A DNA stretch of 64,000 nt. Origin: Cristatella mucedo (taxonomy: Eukaryota; Bryozoa; Phylactolaemata; Cristatellidae). The notes under the pieces were generated by a model. The model did no database searches. It was not told the DNA's origin and was given only the letters and a program-made list of their open reading frames with translations. The stretch is from NCBI GenBank assembly GCA_009760855.2, contig WPIO01000030.1:2872001-2936000 (forward strand), given 5' to 3'. The translations under genes and the position numbers were made by a program. The number at the start of each line of letters is the position of its first letter. The stretch's first letter is position 1. This document shows, piece after piece, positions 1 through 14,600 of this stretch.

Positions 1-296
1 CGTTTGCCACTGTTCATCGTGCCAGACTGACCGCTGGAACCCTGAGCGAGGTTGACCTGGTTGCCATTACCTGGCATCTTCCCGTTGCGCTTGCCACTGT
101 TTATCGTACCAGACTGACCGCTGGAACCCTGAGCGAGGTTGACGTGGTTGCCATTACCTGGCATCTTTCCTTTGCGCTTGCTACTGTTCATCGTGCCAGA
201 CTGACCGCTGGAACCCTGAGCGAGGTTGACCTGGTTGCCATTACCTGGCATCTTTCCTTTGCGCTTGCCGCTGTTTATCGCGTCCGACTGACCGCT
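1..296 (-). repeat. 87-bp in-frame tandem repeat (29 residues per unit)
   Basis: Copies begin at 1, 88, 175 and 262 on the plus strand (cgyttgcyrctgt start), an exact 87-bp period with few differences. It lies in frame inside exon 2 of the minus-strand secreted gene. The array probably continues left of the window. Confidence 0.9.
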
Positions 297-1961
297 GCTT
301 CCCGTCTGGCCTAGGAGTCCGCCCGAATTAATTCCGTTTGAGCCACCCTTGCGGCCCCCGACGCGCCCCCGTCTCCCGAGCGCGCCGGCGCTAGGCCCGG
401 CGATTCCGCTCGCGCCGGATACACCGCTAGCAATCCCGGATCCAGGCCCGATGCTGTCGCTGGGTCCGCTCGAGCCGCTAGGGCCATTGGCGACTTCCGA
501 TCCGCGTAGCAAAACGTCACTGGCGCCGGATCCGGATGCGACGCCGCTGAGTCCGCTCACGCCGGAGGGGCTGTTGGTGACACCTGAATCAGACTGCCCG
601 ATTCCGCTCGCACCGCCGGCTATTAAACGAGAATTAAGCATGCAATTACACTCACTTCGTGGTTAGTCTCTAGCAAAATTCAGTTGCATGAAGCCAGGGT
701 CTAATATGACAGTGAAAGTAGCAGCACGATGACTCGGTATGGGAGCGAATTGTAAGCAAATCGAAGATTTGAATAGATGTATGGGTAGATAGATTTTATC
801 GATGAATATGAAGGCAGGTTTCAGACAGAACGCTTTTGTCCACGGCAGACCTCGATGAAAATGGCTTATCTTTAGTTCCTATGCTCCCAAAGCCTGGAAC
901 TCACTACCGACGCACGTCACAACGTCCCCTGACAAGACATTAGAAAGAAGCTTAAAACGCACCTTTTTATTTCAGCATTTGGTTGGTCTTTGCGATTCGC
1001 CCTTCGTGTTCACGTGCCTCCTTACCGGTTCGTGGTTCGTGCCTGCTGCTTGGTGTGCCTAATGCTTGCGGATTTTGCCGCCTAATATTTGGTAGTGCTT
1101 TATGTACAGCATATGTAAAGTGCCGACAGAGAGATTTAGCTCTCTGAGAGCGCTATACAAATTATTTATAATTATTCTTTTAAAGTCGGGAATTTACTTA
1201 CAGTCTTATGTCACCACATGCAATGCCTTTGCATTGTTTAAGTCGCATTTAAAGACGCCCCTGTTCTGCACACATTTCCCTGCGCCTGAGTGAACTAGTC
1301 AGTTTTCTTCACTTGTTCATTACTTGTTTACCTGTGCACAATTCAGTGTATTTTATCAAAGGGGAGCCCACTAACTCAAGGCCCTGCGTGTACTCTTATA
1401 TGCTCTTGCATGCTGGTGCAAGCGCAATCCTTGCGTGCTTTCGCACGTTTGTCCTGGCACGATAACCACCGCCTCATTAGCCCTCTGCTTTTGCTACTCT
1501 TGCACCGAGTTGCAAAACGTCCGGTCTAGAGGTCCGGATAGAGGTGTAGCTCTCTTAGAGAGCCATATAAACGACCCCTTATTTTTAATACGCTGCCTAC
1601 AGAGAAGAGACAAGCTTAGTCGTCACCGACCGAAGCGTAGTGTAAACGAGGCGAGGCCAGGCATGGCGACATAGCAACATGATGCAAGCTTTGCCGAACC
1701 AAGCCAATGCAGCGGGGAATCAAGAAAATAAAGCGGTGGGAATATAGGACAGAGCGAGGTGAATATATGCCCAGCTCGACTGGTGTAGATTGCTCTACAG
1801 GCCAGGTAAAACAGGTTGGGGTCAGCTACAGGCGGGGGAGGGGGGCGGCGGGTCCGAGCATCCGCTAGGTACTCACGTGGAGCGGTCTGGACTCCGCTGG
1901 CTGCTTGCACGACGGTCAGGGCAGTCAAAGCAAGCAGCGAGAGCAATCCTTTCACATCCAT
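1..1961 (-). CDS. Secreted Gly/Ser-rich repeat protein, two exons, 3' end outside window
   Basis: Seen: exon 1 is 1961-1877 on the minus strand. It starts with ATG and encodes a signal peptide (MDVKGLLSLLALTALTV, then Ala-rich). It ends CCA C|GTGAGTACC, a phase-1 donor. Exon 2 starts at 619 after a TTCTCGTTTAATAG acceptor, also phase 1, and stays open to base 1. The spliced product has about 28 leader residues, then about 100 residues rich in Gly, Ser and Ala (GASG, SGSG, GPSG motifs) with a short basic stretch (GRRGRVGGRKGG). Tandem 29-residue units follow, containing KMPGNGN, NLAQGSSGQSG and GKRKG. Exon 2 is clearly richer in CpG than its surroundings. Inferred: a secreted, probably disordered structural, matrix or adhesive protein. 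I recognise no named family. The intron (1876-620) contains LINE remnants. Its architecture matches the genes at 39154 and 58854. The C-terminus lies outside the window. Confidence 0.72.
840..1185 (+). mobile_element. CR1/L2-type LINE 3' fragment
   Basis: Carries the LINE C-terminal block (tatgctcccaaagcctggaa, 'YAPKAWNSLP'-like) and the 3' UTR tail (taaagtgccgacagagagat ... gcgctatacaaat) seen in better copies elsewhere. It is heavily mutated and lies in the intron of the left-edge secreted gene. Confidence 0.7.
1206..1600 (+). mobile_element. LINE 3' fragment, second copy
   Basis: A second, more decayed LINE 3' end. It has a 'FKSHLKTPLF'-like segment near 1237-1270 and a tail-like tagctctcttagagagccat near 1545. 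The assignment rests on similarity to the neighbouring fragments. Confidence 0.45.
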
Positions 1962-2349
1962 TGTCGGGTGGCAGATGCGACGACAGCACCTGCAATTAGA
2001 CCAGAGAGCTCGGAGCGGCAGGCCCTCTACGCACCGAGGAGCCTCGCTCGAATGAGACCGGCTACTGGTGAGATGAATCTGAGCCAGCGCAGCCGCGCCA
2101 GCTCACCGACGTCCTGCGACTGCCTGCCTGCCTGGACTGCGACGTCGTTATCGATAGCTGGTACTTATTAAGTCCAGAGACTTCTATGGCTGAATGGCTA
2201 TGCAGTGGCTCCTGCGTAAATGCCTTTGTTTCGAGTCACACAGCAGGGCGCTGTGGGGCAGTGTAGGATGAGCATGGCGGATCAATGGGAGAACATCGTA
2301 CCTGGCTCCATCAGCCAGTCACAGTTGGGGCAAGATTTTAATTCCAGGC

Positions 2350-2795
2350 TTGTCTGTGAGGAACCTTGCTGTTAACACGTTACACGACTTCATGCTCACT
2401 TGCACATGATACCCATAGAACAGTGCATCGTCTTCAAGATTTTGTCACTCACTTTTAGGTCACTCCATTCTCTGGCTCCGAACCACCTATTAGAACTAAT
2501 CCCTGATCAGGCTAGTCATCGCGCCAACCTCTCTTATGATAAGTTGTTTAGCTTAGTCTCGAAACCAACCTCACATCCTTGGGAGAACGCGCTTTTATTT
2601 CGTAAGCTCCCAAAGCCTAGAACTCACTAGCAAATAAGACGCAGTCATCCCCAGACTTAACAACAGGCAGCCAGAAACTAAAACTGCCTCTTCATGTCAC
2701 ATAATTGGCCGGGTCCTTGTGAATTGTGCTTTGCATTGACAGATATTTAGTTCTCCAAGTGCACTATACAAATGTGTTATTATTACCGTACTTAC
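2350..2795 (+). mobile_element. CR1/L2-type LINE 3' fragment
   Basis: Encodes a decayed LINE C-terminus (ILSLTFRSLHSLAPNHL; related to the 'KVLSLTFRSLHSLAP' block of other copies). It ends with the LINE tail (tagttctccaagtgcactatac, then attattattac). Confidence 0.75.
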
Positions 2796-2824
2796 TATTA
2801 CGTAGCAGTCATCCGAGAAGCTTC

Positions 2825-3870
2825 ATAAATATGGGGTACATCGGGGCTTGGTGCTTGACCTTGATCTTTTCACAAATCACACTCTCCCTCCTGTTGATTT
2901 AAGCACATAGCACCATATAGGCTCGAATTTCTATGCAGATGAAACAGCTATACCTATGCTTTGATTACTCCCTGCCTTCATGCATGTCAAGCACTTTTAA
3001 CTCCTGTGCCGAATGTTTAGCTGACAATTGCACTTTGATGATAACCAGCTTTCTCAAATTGTGTGCCACTCCAACAAACTTACTAGTTAGAAAAATTAAG
3101 TATTTCTCGTAAATTGGAAAAAATATCTTCTAAAATTGGCTTGGCCAGCATATCGCCTGTAGCCTTACCACAAAAATCGCGGGTCGTGTTCCAATGGAGC
3201 TTTTCCCTTGACAATCACAGAAGCTTCATAGCCAAGTACGCTACCTTTCACCTACATAGCACCTCAAAAACTTGCGTCCGTTAAGAGAGGTATATCTCAT
3301 CTAAGCTGGTCCATGCCTTGATTTCCACGTATGAAACTCATTAGCTGCACGTTTTCTAACCGGTGCGGTAAGGGTCTTAAAGTTAGTATAAAACTGTGAG
3401 TCCAGCTTATCTGTCAGAAAGACTTCGTAGCTGCCACATTACACCACTTCATACCGACCTACACTGGCTTCCCATTGAACAGCTTATCCTCATTAAAGCT
3501 CTTTAACTAATTTTTTGGCCCTTTCATTTTCTTCCTCTATCTAGCCAAACTACTTGCAATGAGGCTAGTATCTTACCAACCAATCTTTTGACTCAAGTTG
3601 GTTAGCTGTGCCTCTAAAAACACCACATCCTTTGGGCACTGTGCCTGTAGTCGATATGCTATAAAACCCCAAGATCTCACTACTGATTGATCTAATGACA
3701 TCCGCAACTCGACTACTTTCAAAAGTAGCCACGAATACAATAGCTCTGTTACTCTGTTTGTCCATGCTTGCTGACACTGTACACGATACCACTCACCATA
3801 TTTACATGCTTCCTTTACAGCATAAGTTCTCTGAGAGGTTTATACAATGTATAATTATTGTTATTATTAC
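2825..3870 (+). mobile_element. Degenerate LINE with reverse-transcriptase remnants
   Basis: Frameshifted remains of RT motif B (GVHRGLVLDLDLF, compare GVPQGSVLG) and motif C (FYADETA, compare FYVDDTQ). A C-terminal part and a 3' tail ending near 3868 (agttctctgagaggtttata, then attattgttattatt) follow. Many stops; a dead copy. Confidence 0.65.
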
Positions 3871-4544
3871 ATGAACATATAATCCGCTGTCATAGAGGGG
3901 GAACAATGAATTCATCCCCTGCTTTCGGTCTATGAGCAACCGTTCAGGTGTTACAATAAAAGACTTGGGATTTCCACTGAGGTTATTATTGTTGGCAGGG
4001 GTTTCCCATACCAAAAAACGAGGCTCTGCAAAAGCTAAAGGCACAGCTTTAGGTTCAGTCTCTCGGCTACTACCAATATTTTGTTGTCACGACTGGAATC
4101 ATGACGAAATACGTGAATATTCAAGTAGCATTCTCTGGAGATTCAAAAGATGCATTGAATGACGCTTTTTTTTAGAATGGTAGAGCCACTGAACCGATGT
4201 ATCAGTTTAAAGTCTATAAAGGTCGCAACGATTTATTTTCAACACCTCTGTTCAATAGTGCCTGCAACAACAGCACCAGCAAAAATTATTGCCAGCTTCA
4301 AGCAGCCGAGGACTCAAACTCACGAACGGGATCTTATAGTTGGAGCACCGCATTCGGGCCAAGGCCTATCATGAGCAACGAAGACTTATGTACATGCCTA
4401 AACAATTCTATCAACTTAGTAATGCTGCCAGTCCACCAGATGGGACAGCTCATATTTCTTCCACAGGCCTTACTTCCTTTGATGGGTAGCTGGCAGGACA
4501 CTCGAGACAGTTTCCAATGAGTGAGCTTTATAATAGCTTTATTT
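3871..4544. other. Unassigned sequence between two LINE copies
   Basis: Short open frames occur on the plus strand at 3932-4162 and 4197-4520. None shows splice context, a known motif or codon bias that I can support. Probably old repeat or neutral DNA. Confidence 0.3.
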
Positions 4545-5345
4545 ATTTATTTATAATAATATAATAACAAGAATAATAATGCACTTGATAAAGCACCCTC
4601 GGAGAACTCAATCTCTTTCTAGGCACTTTACATTTGCTGCAAAGGGAAACGCGATTGAATGGTGAGTAATATCATGCTTGATAAACAACATGAATAACAT
4701 GCTTAGGGGTGACAGGCACACGGTCAGCATGCAAGTGTGGTTAGTGGCAGCATACACAGTGTCAGCACGCATAAACACATGAAGGACGAATCACGGAGAC
4801 CCTCTAAATGCACTCCTAAATAGGTATTTTTAAGTTCTTTTTAAATGTGGTCAGGTCAGGGGATGTTTTGACGCAAGTTAGGAGTGAGTTGCAGGCTTTG
4901 GGAGTATACGAACTAAATGCACGGTCTCCAAAGGATTTGAGGTTTGTACGAGGTTGTGGTAAACTGTTGGATTCCAAAAAGCGGGTGGTACGATGCTTGG
5001 CCTGATGGGGAGTAGATCTTGGAGCCAAAGAATGAAGTGACCTAAAAGTGAGAGTCAAAACCTTGAAGTCGATCCGTTGCTTGACTGGTAGCCAGTGCAG
5101 GTCGGCGAGAAGTGGTGTGATGTGGCAACTGCGAAGCTCACGACAGACAAGCCTTGCTGCTGAGTTTTGCATCAGCTGTAATCGCCTGATAGCACATGCC
5201 GGTAGGCTAGCAAGCAGTGAGTTATAGGAGTCAAGACGGGATGTCACAAATGCATGGACCAACTTAGACGTGGTATCCTTATCTAAACAAGCCCAAACTT
5301 TAGCAATGTTATGTAGCTGAAAGTAGGCAGACTTGATAGTGGAGC
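4545..5345 (-). mobile_element. CR1/L2-type LINE 3' half
   Basis: The minus strand encodes the LINE C-terminus (VHAFVTSRLDSYNSLLASLP, then NSAARLVCRELRSCH and LHWLPVKQRIDFKVL). The tail at 4550-4625 (aataataatgcacttgataa, gagaactcaatctctttcta) is the reverse complement of the tail at 45.7 kb. Truncated 5' of the RT core. Confidence 0.9.
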
Positions 5346-6952
<1,607 letters not shown>

Positions 6953-8208
6953 AGATTTGCTTATGGTGTAACAGAAACAAGTCATTGTCACTGTAATTAT
7001 GATTACACTAGATTACATTTTGTTTACCTTTCATCCTTGGGCTCAAAGAAGCGTTTTTCCATAGCTTCTGCCTAATATTAAGAAGAAGTTGCTTTATCCC
7101 TAAAACCCCATTTCTTTTGTCACAACAGTGATATTTTAAAAATTCTGTGGTTTTGCTATTAGGCTTGGTAAGACGTCATGTTCTCACATATAGCAGTTGA
7201 TATGCCTCTTCGAATTGTTTAGGGTTATTTGAGCATTACAATATAGAGTTGTATAACTATCCAAATGATTTATGAAGTGCAGGTGCCTTAAGATAACATC
7301 GTAGTTTTGGTTATTGGCAGAGTGAGCAATTGGTGAATAGCCATTTCTGTATTATATGACACCAAGAGGCTGCTTACACCTAGCAAATGCATTTTCTACG
7401 TGCATTGACAATCTATTAAGATCATAAAAAGAAACTCACTCGATAAACCATATTGATAAGCATATAAAAAAGAAGACCATTCGGGAAAGTGCGCAGTGCA
7501 AAGTAATGTTTCGTTACTGATACGTTGACGTAAAATACCAAGGAATATGTACCATTACGAGTTTGTTGGTGCATTTTATAAAACAGACTCACAGCGTCTT
7601 CTGTGTAGACAAAGTTTAAGCCATGGCCACGAAGCATAACCATCCTATAGTAAGAGACTATATCTCAATATAAGAATTTAACTGGAATTCGCTAACTCAT
7701 CCCTACGAACGTCAGCTATTGTTATTTTGGTCTTGGGGTGTCTCCAATGGCGATCTACAACTTCAATTAATGTGCCGAGCTCCAGAGCTTTGATTGATAT
7801 AGCTCCAACTTGAATGCATAAAGTAGAAGCAGCTTCTCTTTCGTAGTGTAAACGCAGCTTTAATCTGCGTTCAGACTATTGAGTTTCCTTCTAAACCTGC
7901 GTTTACGCTAGTTGGTGCTTGGTTGGGAGCGTGCTGGACGAATGACGTCGTTGGCTCATAACTACCATTTGGCGTCTGCTTTCGCGGCCCATGTAGCAAA
8001 CTCTCGATGCTGTCTGTTATCGGATGGTAGAAGGGAGAAGGTAATCAGGGTCAACTCTTGGATGAGGCGGATGGAAAGTCAAGTTCGACCACCAACCAGC
8101 CGTACTTTCAAGTCCTATGATCTTTAGCTTAACTAAAATGGCATACCCCAAGCACATTTGTAAGCAAAAAATAACGCAGTTACACATGGAGACACACTGA
8201 CATACACA
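6953..8208. other. No recognised feature upstream of PSMG2
   Basis: AT-rich to 7880, then somewhat richer in CpG (7900-8110). Short open frames without splice or motif support. It may contain distal promoter sequence of PSMG2. Confidence 0.3.
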
Positions 8209-8247
8209 TGCACGCGTGCGCGCGCGCGCGCACTCACACGCGCGAAG
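8209..8247. repeat. (CG)n-rich alternating purine/pyrimidine tract
   Basis: A run of alternating CG and CA steps (cacgcgtgcgcgcgcgcgcg and flanks) about 370 bp upstream of the PSMG2 start codon. This is the classical composition for Z-DNA formation under supercoiling; a role is inference only. Confidence 0.8.
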
Positions 8248-8614
8248 ATTACTACTTTACTGAGCGATTATCTCCCCAGCTCTTATTAATAGGACGTGTT
8301 TACGTCGGATTACTGAAATATACCAAATCAAAAAAGAAAATAAAAATTCCATAGATAAGGTTTGACTGGTGACTCCTCTTAACTTGCAACTACTACAAGC
8401 GGAAACTGGACGGCAGGCATTAATTTGCTATTTTGGGAGGCCGGGGTTTAACCAGCCGCTTAACCCGCCCCTCAGCCGCCGCAACGACATAACTTTCGCT
8501 CGCTGTAGATCCCCGAGGGAGATAATACTTGCAGCCGCTTCAGCAAGTGATAATGCATTAAAACTTGGGCTGCTGTATTGCTATAGGCCGGCTTCCTCGC
8601 TCAATCTTAGAACC

Positions 8615-11600
8615 ATGTTTGTTCCTGCTACTTTTACTCAGAAAGAGGCTACATGGAATGCGTTCACTTTAATTTTGGTACGTGGAATATGCAAATCGAA
8701 TTTGTGAAGTGACTATGTTGTGTGCGCCTGCGGCTTGTGCTGTTGTTATTACCGAAACGCCTTGACACTAATGTACATGCCTTACCTGTGGCCAATAGTT
8801 AAGCCGTTGAAGCAGCGTCAGGCCACTAATGCAGATTATATTTCTTGTCGTCGGTTGCGATTGATTGTGGTCTCGTTCATGTGCCCGTTGAGAGTAATAA
8901 AGGAGAGTCGCGTTTACCGCGCACGTTCGCCCGCTGGGTCTCCGTGAGACTCCCACTAGAACAGCCGCCGCTGGAGACATCGTTATACAACAACTGTGTT
9001 GCGGCAAATCAGCTTGAACTGTTTGATGAACGGGACTATTCGTACGTCCTATGTTGCTGCGTTGTAGCCTGCTGTTTCTGTCGGCAACGTAGGCCAGTTA
9101 GCTGCTGACCTGTTTATTAGTACACTGCACGCGGAGAGAATCGGATACTTTTATGATGACTGTATCTTACCAATGATTGGCAACGACCCGTATTTCTCTA
9201 GCGGTCTGTCTGATTTCAGTCTTGCCACCAGTTGCGACGGTACGTACACTATGTTTTGTGTCGAGTTCGTGTTTGTATCGTGCGCTCACCTCGTCCACTT
9301 ACTATCGCCGCTTGGAGCACAATGCAAATGTGCTTTCCTATGAATTAGCTGTAAGATTCGGGGCAGAGTCCACATCAGTATTGAGGGCAGGAAGGCGGGG
9401 GTCAGCACAGATTTACGAAGATACTTGTGTACTTTATGTCTTGATGCAAGGGGAAATGTTCGGATGCTAACATCACAATCAATGCTTGGTGGACAGCTGC
9501 TGTTATATCACACATGCGAGACTCGCTGCCTGTCTTACCTGATCAAAGCATTCTAGCTCCTCGAGAATAAATAATTTTAACTCGTGCTTTGAAGAATAGC
9601 ACTGTACCACAATATTTGTCCCTAGGTAGTAAGTGTTGTTTTCTTATTGCTTAAGCCTCAGAATTATAAATTACTGCCGTTATTCTCTGCAAACTTTTCC
9701 GACCAGGACAGTGATTAACTTGAAATTAAACCATTTCTTATAGCAAAACTGACAATTTTGCAGCCCGTGGTTCACATTATCAGAAAGAAGAGCAAATAAA
9801 TCAAAACAAGGATGTATTTAATCTTGTCACGCAACAATGACTAAGGATTTTTTAGATTTGCGGCCATACTGCAAATTGGTTTATTAAAGGAGCCCCCCAG
9901 AGTCACCCTTTCATGTTTGCAATATGCTGTCCTTGGTAACGACCTTTAAAGTCAAGTATATCCTAACCTGATGAAAGTAGTCGCCTTGGTCATCTTAGTA
10001 AGCTCCCATCTTCTCCTTCAATTTGTCAAGCTGAGCATTTTGAATACGGAAATGGGGACATCTGCGGCCTTTTCTAAAGCTGCTGCTCTCACTCTTTATG
10101 AGAGCCTATATATGCTGCTCTTAGTTTTCTGTGATGCGATAGCCCAAAAAGCCGTGAACAATAGCAGAGAAACCCCTTTTCTACCTGCTTCCTCCGTCAT
10201 GTTCAGCTGTTTGGAAAATTCGTCGCACTCTACGATCTCCTTATTATTTGGTCCGACCGACTGAGACCGGCTTTGACCCTTGCCTGCGACAGCTGTGGCA
10301 AGACACGTTGGACGTACTTGAAAGCTGCTGACTCACTATCTAGAGCCATGACAAATTGCTTGATAAGGCCTAACTTGATATGCAGTGCCGTCGGAACCTT
10401 CCTAAGAGGGTCTAACAATGCTTGATGCTGTCCTTACCTACAGAGACCTCGAGCCCCCCCCCCCCTGTGGCCAGTCCCCTGGATGAGAGTGCAGCTTGGT
10501 GTTCCGGCTATCCTATATGTAAAGAAAACAAAAACCTCATTAAACCACCCTAGAGATCAATCAGGAATGACTATTTTCAAATATCCATTGACCTATTAGC
10601 CATAGTCACTATACTTCACTGCATGCTGCATCTTGGCACTAGTGTAGTCTGCTTTCAGGTGCTCCGAGTGAGCCATATGGGGAGACTGATACTTGGTCTC
10701 ATGTTATGAAGCAGCATGGCTTTGAGACTCGTGGAGAGATCGTCTATGAACAGGTGCCATTCACATAGGTTACATGTGATTCCTGTAGGCTCGATTAGGT
10801 CGGACACGGGTGTTGCTGAAGTGCAGCCTATCTAGTCGGCTGAAGAAGCTGGAAAACGCTGGTGACTCTTTATGTGACCTGTCGCTTTCACACTTTCATT
10901 ATATAAGCTCAATTCCCGGAGCCTATATGCTAGATGAGTGGCAGTGGACTTGGTGGTAAGACCGAGGTCTTTGATCATATTGTTGAGATCTTTCTGCTTA
11001 GAGAGGCGTGGCTTTCTCTCGTCATCCTTATCTGTAAAATTGGAACCTGGAACCGCAGTATCTTACTTTCAGTCTGACTTGATGCTGTCTCCTAACGATT
11101 AGTGATCCCTCTCCAGAGGGGTGGGGACAGGGAGCTGAAGGCAGTGTGGTACTGGTTTGATGGGTAATGAATAGTGTGAAAACTTGATCGGGTGGAGGGT
11201 GCGCACTTGAGCTACTAAGGAGGTACGATCGAATGGTTAGTGGTAGCATGCTCAATAATAATAATAATAATAATAATAATGCACTTGATAAACCGCCCTC
11301 AGAGAACAATCTTTCTTTAGGCGCTTTACAGTTGCTGCAAAGGGAAATGCAATTGAATGGTGAGTAAAATCATGCTTGATAAACAAACAAAATGAATAAC
11401 ATGGTTAGGGGCGACATGCACAGGGTCAGCATGCAAATGTGGTTATTGGCAGCATGCACAGTGTCAGCATGCATAAGCACATGAAGGACGAATCACAGGG
11501 ACCCACTAAGTGCTGCCCTAAATAGGTGTTTTTAAGTTATTTTCAAATGTGGTCAGGGGATGTCAGGGGATGTTCTGACGCAAGTCGGGAGGGAGTTCCA

Positions 11601-14600
11601 GGCTTTGGGAGCATACGAACTAAATGTAAGGTCTCCAAAGGGTTTTAGGTTAGTACGGGGTATTTGTAGACTGTTGGATTCCGAAAAGCGAGTGGTACGA
11701 TGCTTGGCCTGATGGGGTAGTATATCTGAAAGATTGGCTGGAGCCAAAGAATGAAGTGACCTAAATGTGAACGACAAAACCTTGAAGTCAATCCGTTGCT
11801 TGACTGGTAGCCAGTGCAGGTCGGTGAGAAGTCGTGTAATGTGGCAACTGTGACAGAGAAGCCTAGCTGCGGAGTTTTGCACCAGCTGCAATCGCCTGAT
11901 CGCACATGCTGGTAGGCCAGTAAGCAGTGAGTTGCAGGAGTCGAGACGAAATGTCACGAATGCATGGACCAACTTGGACGTGGTATCCTTATCTAAACAA
12001 GCCCGAATTTTAGCAATATTATGAAGCTGAAAATTGGCAGATTTGACTGGTGCTGATATGGTCGTCTAACGAGAGGTCGCTTTAGAATATGACACCTAGA
12101 TTTCGAGCTAATTCAACTGGAGATATGCTGGCAGAGCCAATTTTGAGCTTCAGCCTTTCCAATTTGTGAATTACACTGGGTTTGCCCATAAACAACAAGA
12201 ATAACATGAGGTGACATGCACAGGGTCAGCATGCAAGTGTGGTTAGTGGCAGCATGCAGCAGTGTCAGCACGAATTATCACATCAAGGACGGACGAATCA
12301 CAAGGACCCGCTAAATGCTGTCATAAATAGATGCGTTCTTAGTTTCATTTTAAATGTGGACAACTCAGAAGATGTCGTGACCCAGGTCGGGATTGAGTTC
12401 AAGGCTTTTGGAGCTATAATAATATAAATAGTTTGAATAATGCCCTAAGAGAAATTTCTCTATTCAGGCGCTTCATGTATGCCACGGGGGTCGTCATTCG
12501 CTTACATTTGATGGAAAACTCTTCTTCTAGGCTTGCTGGTTTTGAGCGGCACAGTTGCCGCATTATACCACTTCTCGAAGACCTGCACTAGCTCCCAAAT
12601 GAACCAGTGTATTTACTTCCAAGATTTTGTTGCTCACTGTTAGGCTCCTTCATTCTCTGGCTTCAGCCTATCTATCAGAACTATTCCTCAACCAGGCTAG
12701 GCATCATACTACCTGCTCCTCTGACTCAAATCGCATAGCTGCTTGTACTAGTCTCAATTCCTTCGTGTCTCAATTCCTTTGGTGACCCGACCTTTAGTAG
12801 GTATGGTCCCAAAGCCTGGAAGCCAATCCCGACTGAAGTCGCGACACCCTCTGACTTAACATTTAAAAAGGAGCTAAAATGCACCTGTTCCCCAGAGCAT
12901 TTTTTGGCTCCTTGTGATCTGTCCTTTGTGTGCTTATGCATGCTGACACTTCATATTTCCACTCACTGTATTATTATGCATTTTACTACTAACTTATGGT
13001 CATGCTTCCTTTGCAGCATATATAAAGTACCTTGAATGAAATTAAGTTCTCCGAGGGTGCTATACAAATGAATAATTATTATTAATTATGAGCTATTTTG
13101 TAATGAGCCAGGGGTGTTGATGTCAGTGAGAAATGATGTAATATGGCAGTTATGGCATTCACGACTAACAAGCTTAGTTGGTGAGTTTTGCATCGGCTGT
13201 AAATGTCTTATTGCACAGGCTGAAAGGCCTACTTACTAGCAGTGAGTTACATATGTCCAGGCATGACATAACAAATACGTGAACCTGCTAGGTGTGATAT
13301 CCTCATGAAAGCAAGCCCAAATGGATGCATTGTTAAGTTGCTGAAAGTAGGCAGACTTGTTCATGAAGAGAGAAATAATTTTGATAAAGGTCATCCAGTA
13401 TCTGTTCAGAAGACACAAGAAATTTATTGGCCACGCCTATTTTGATGTTTCGGCTATTCATTTCCTGAGTTTTTCTAGGTTTGTCCAGTATTAATAAGTT
13501 GGTTTTATTGCCGTTCAAGTTGAGAAAGGTTGCTGTTATCCTAGGTTGAATGTCTGCAAAGTAAACTGCATGAGAGTTGAGAGATGTCTAGGTTCTGGAA
13601 GGAAAGAGTGATGAAAGCACAAGTTCATAAGTTTGTCATCCGGATAAGAATAAAAGCATTTATTTAAGTTGGCGGTTACATCGGCCTGAGGGAGAGTTAT
13701 TTTGAGCCCTCTTTGGGGTGCCTTATTCTGAAAAGGCTCACCTTAGTTAGACTTGCAGACTGCTGCCTCCTATACTCTGAAATCTTGCTCTGAGATTAAA
13801 CATAAGCATTTCACTACAGTGCCATCTTTGCCTAGGCGAGAAGGCAGATGCTCAATTAGGATTTGGTGACTGATGGTATCAAATGCTGCTGAGAGATCCT
13901 GGAGATTTAGCTTACAAACTCTTAACTAAGTGGGAATTCCTGAGATGGTTTGTTTTTGCTCTCATTTATCTGCTGTAGTTACTGGGCTAGCGACTGATCT
14001 AGCCGTGCAAAGCCTATCTTCACTTTGCTGACAATAAACTAGCGTGTTCTGCATGGTTTCAACCCCTTCATCTTTTGTTTTTACAGCCTTGTTAATCAAG
14101 GACTCATTTTTGATGCACTTCTTAGTTTACGTGCCAGTTTTGCCTAATTGCTCCTGGTTGTGCTTACAGTTTACTGTTCCAACGAGCACCAGGTCGTAAT
14201 TGTACAGCAAAGAGCTCAGTTTGTCAAGGTATGTTAATCTCTCGAGTTGATTCTATGGTAGATCTGCATGTCCTTTTTAGATTAGCTGAACAAATAGTCG
14301 CCATTCTAGCATGGACTCGAATGTTATCTTTGATGTGATTTCTCAAATGATGTCCTGTCATTTCGAACGGGGTTGGGAATAGAAAACATTCTTCTTCTTT
14401 TACCCACTAAATGTTTGTGAATATAACTGTGTATCTTTTTCATTCCCCAAAGCCCCCAAGGCTAAGTTGGTGTTTTACCCACTGTATGTGTGTAAATATA
14501 ATGGTGTATCTTTGTTAATTCCCGAAGCCCCCAAGACGAAGTTGGTGTTACAGAGGACAATTTTCTCTTCTGTGCAGTCTTAGTATAGGCTGAACGAGCA

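Noticed and set aside
3932-4520. Two plus-strand open frames of 76 and 107 codons
   Set aside because: No motif, splice site or composition change; likely chance in repeat-derived DNA.
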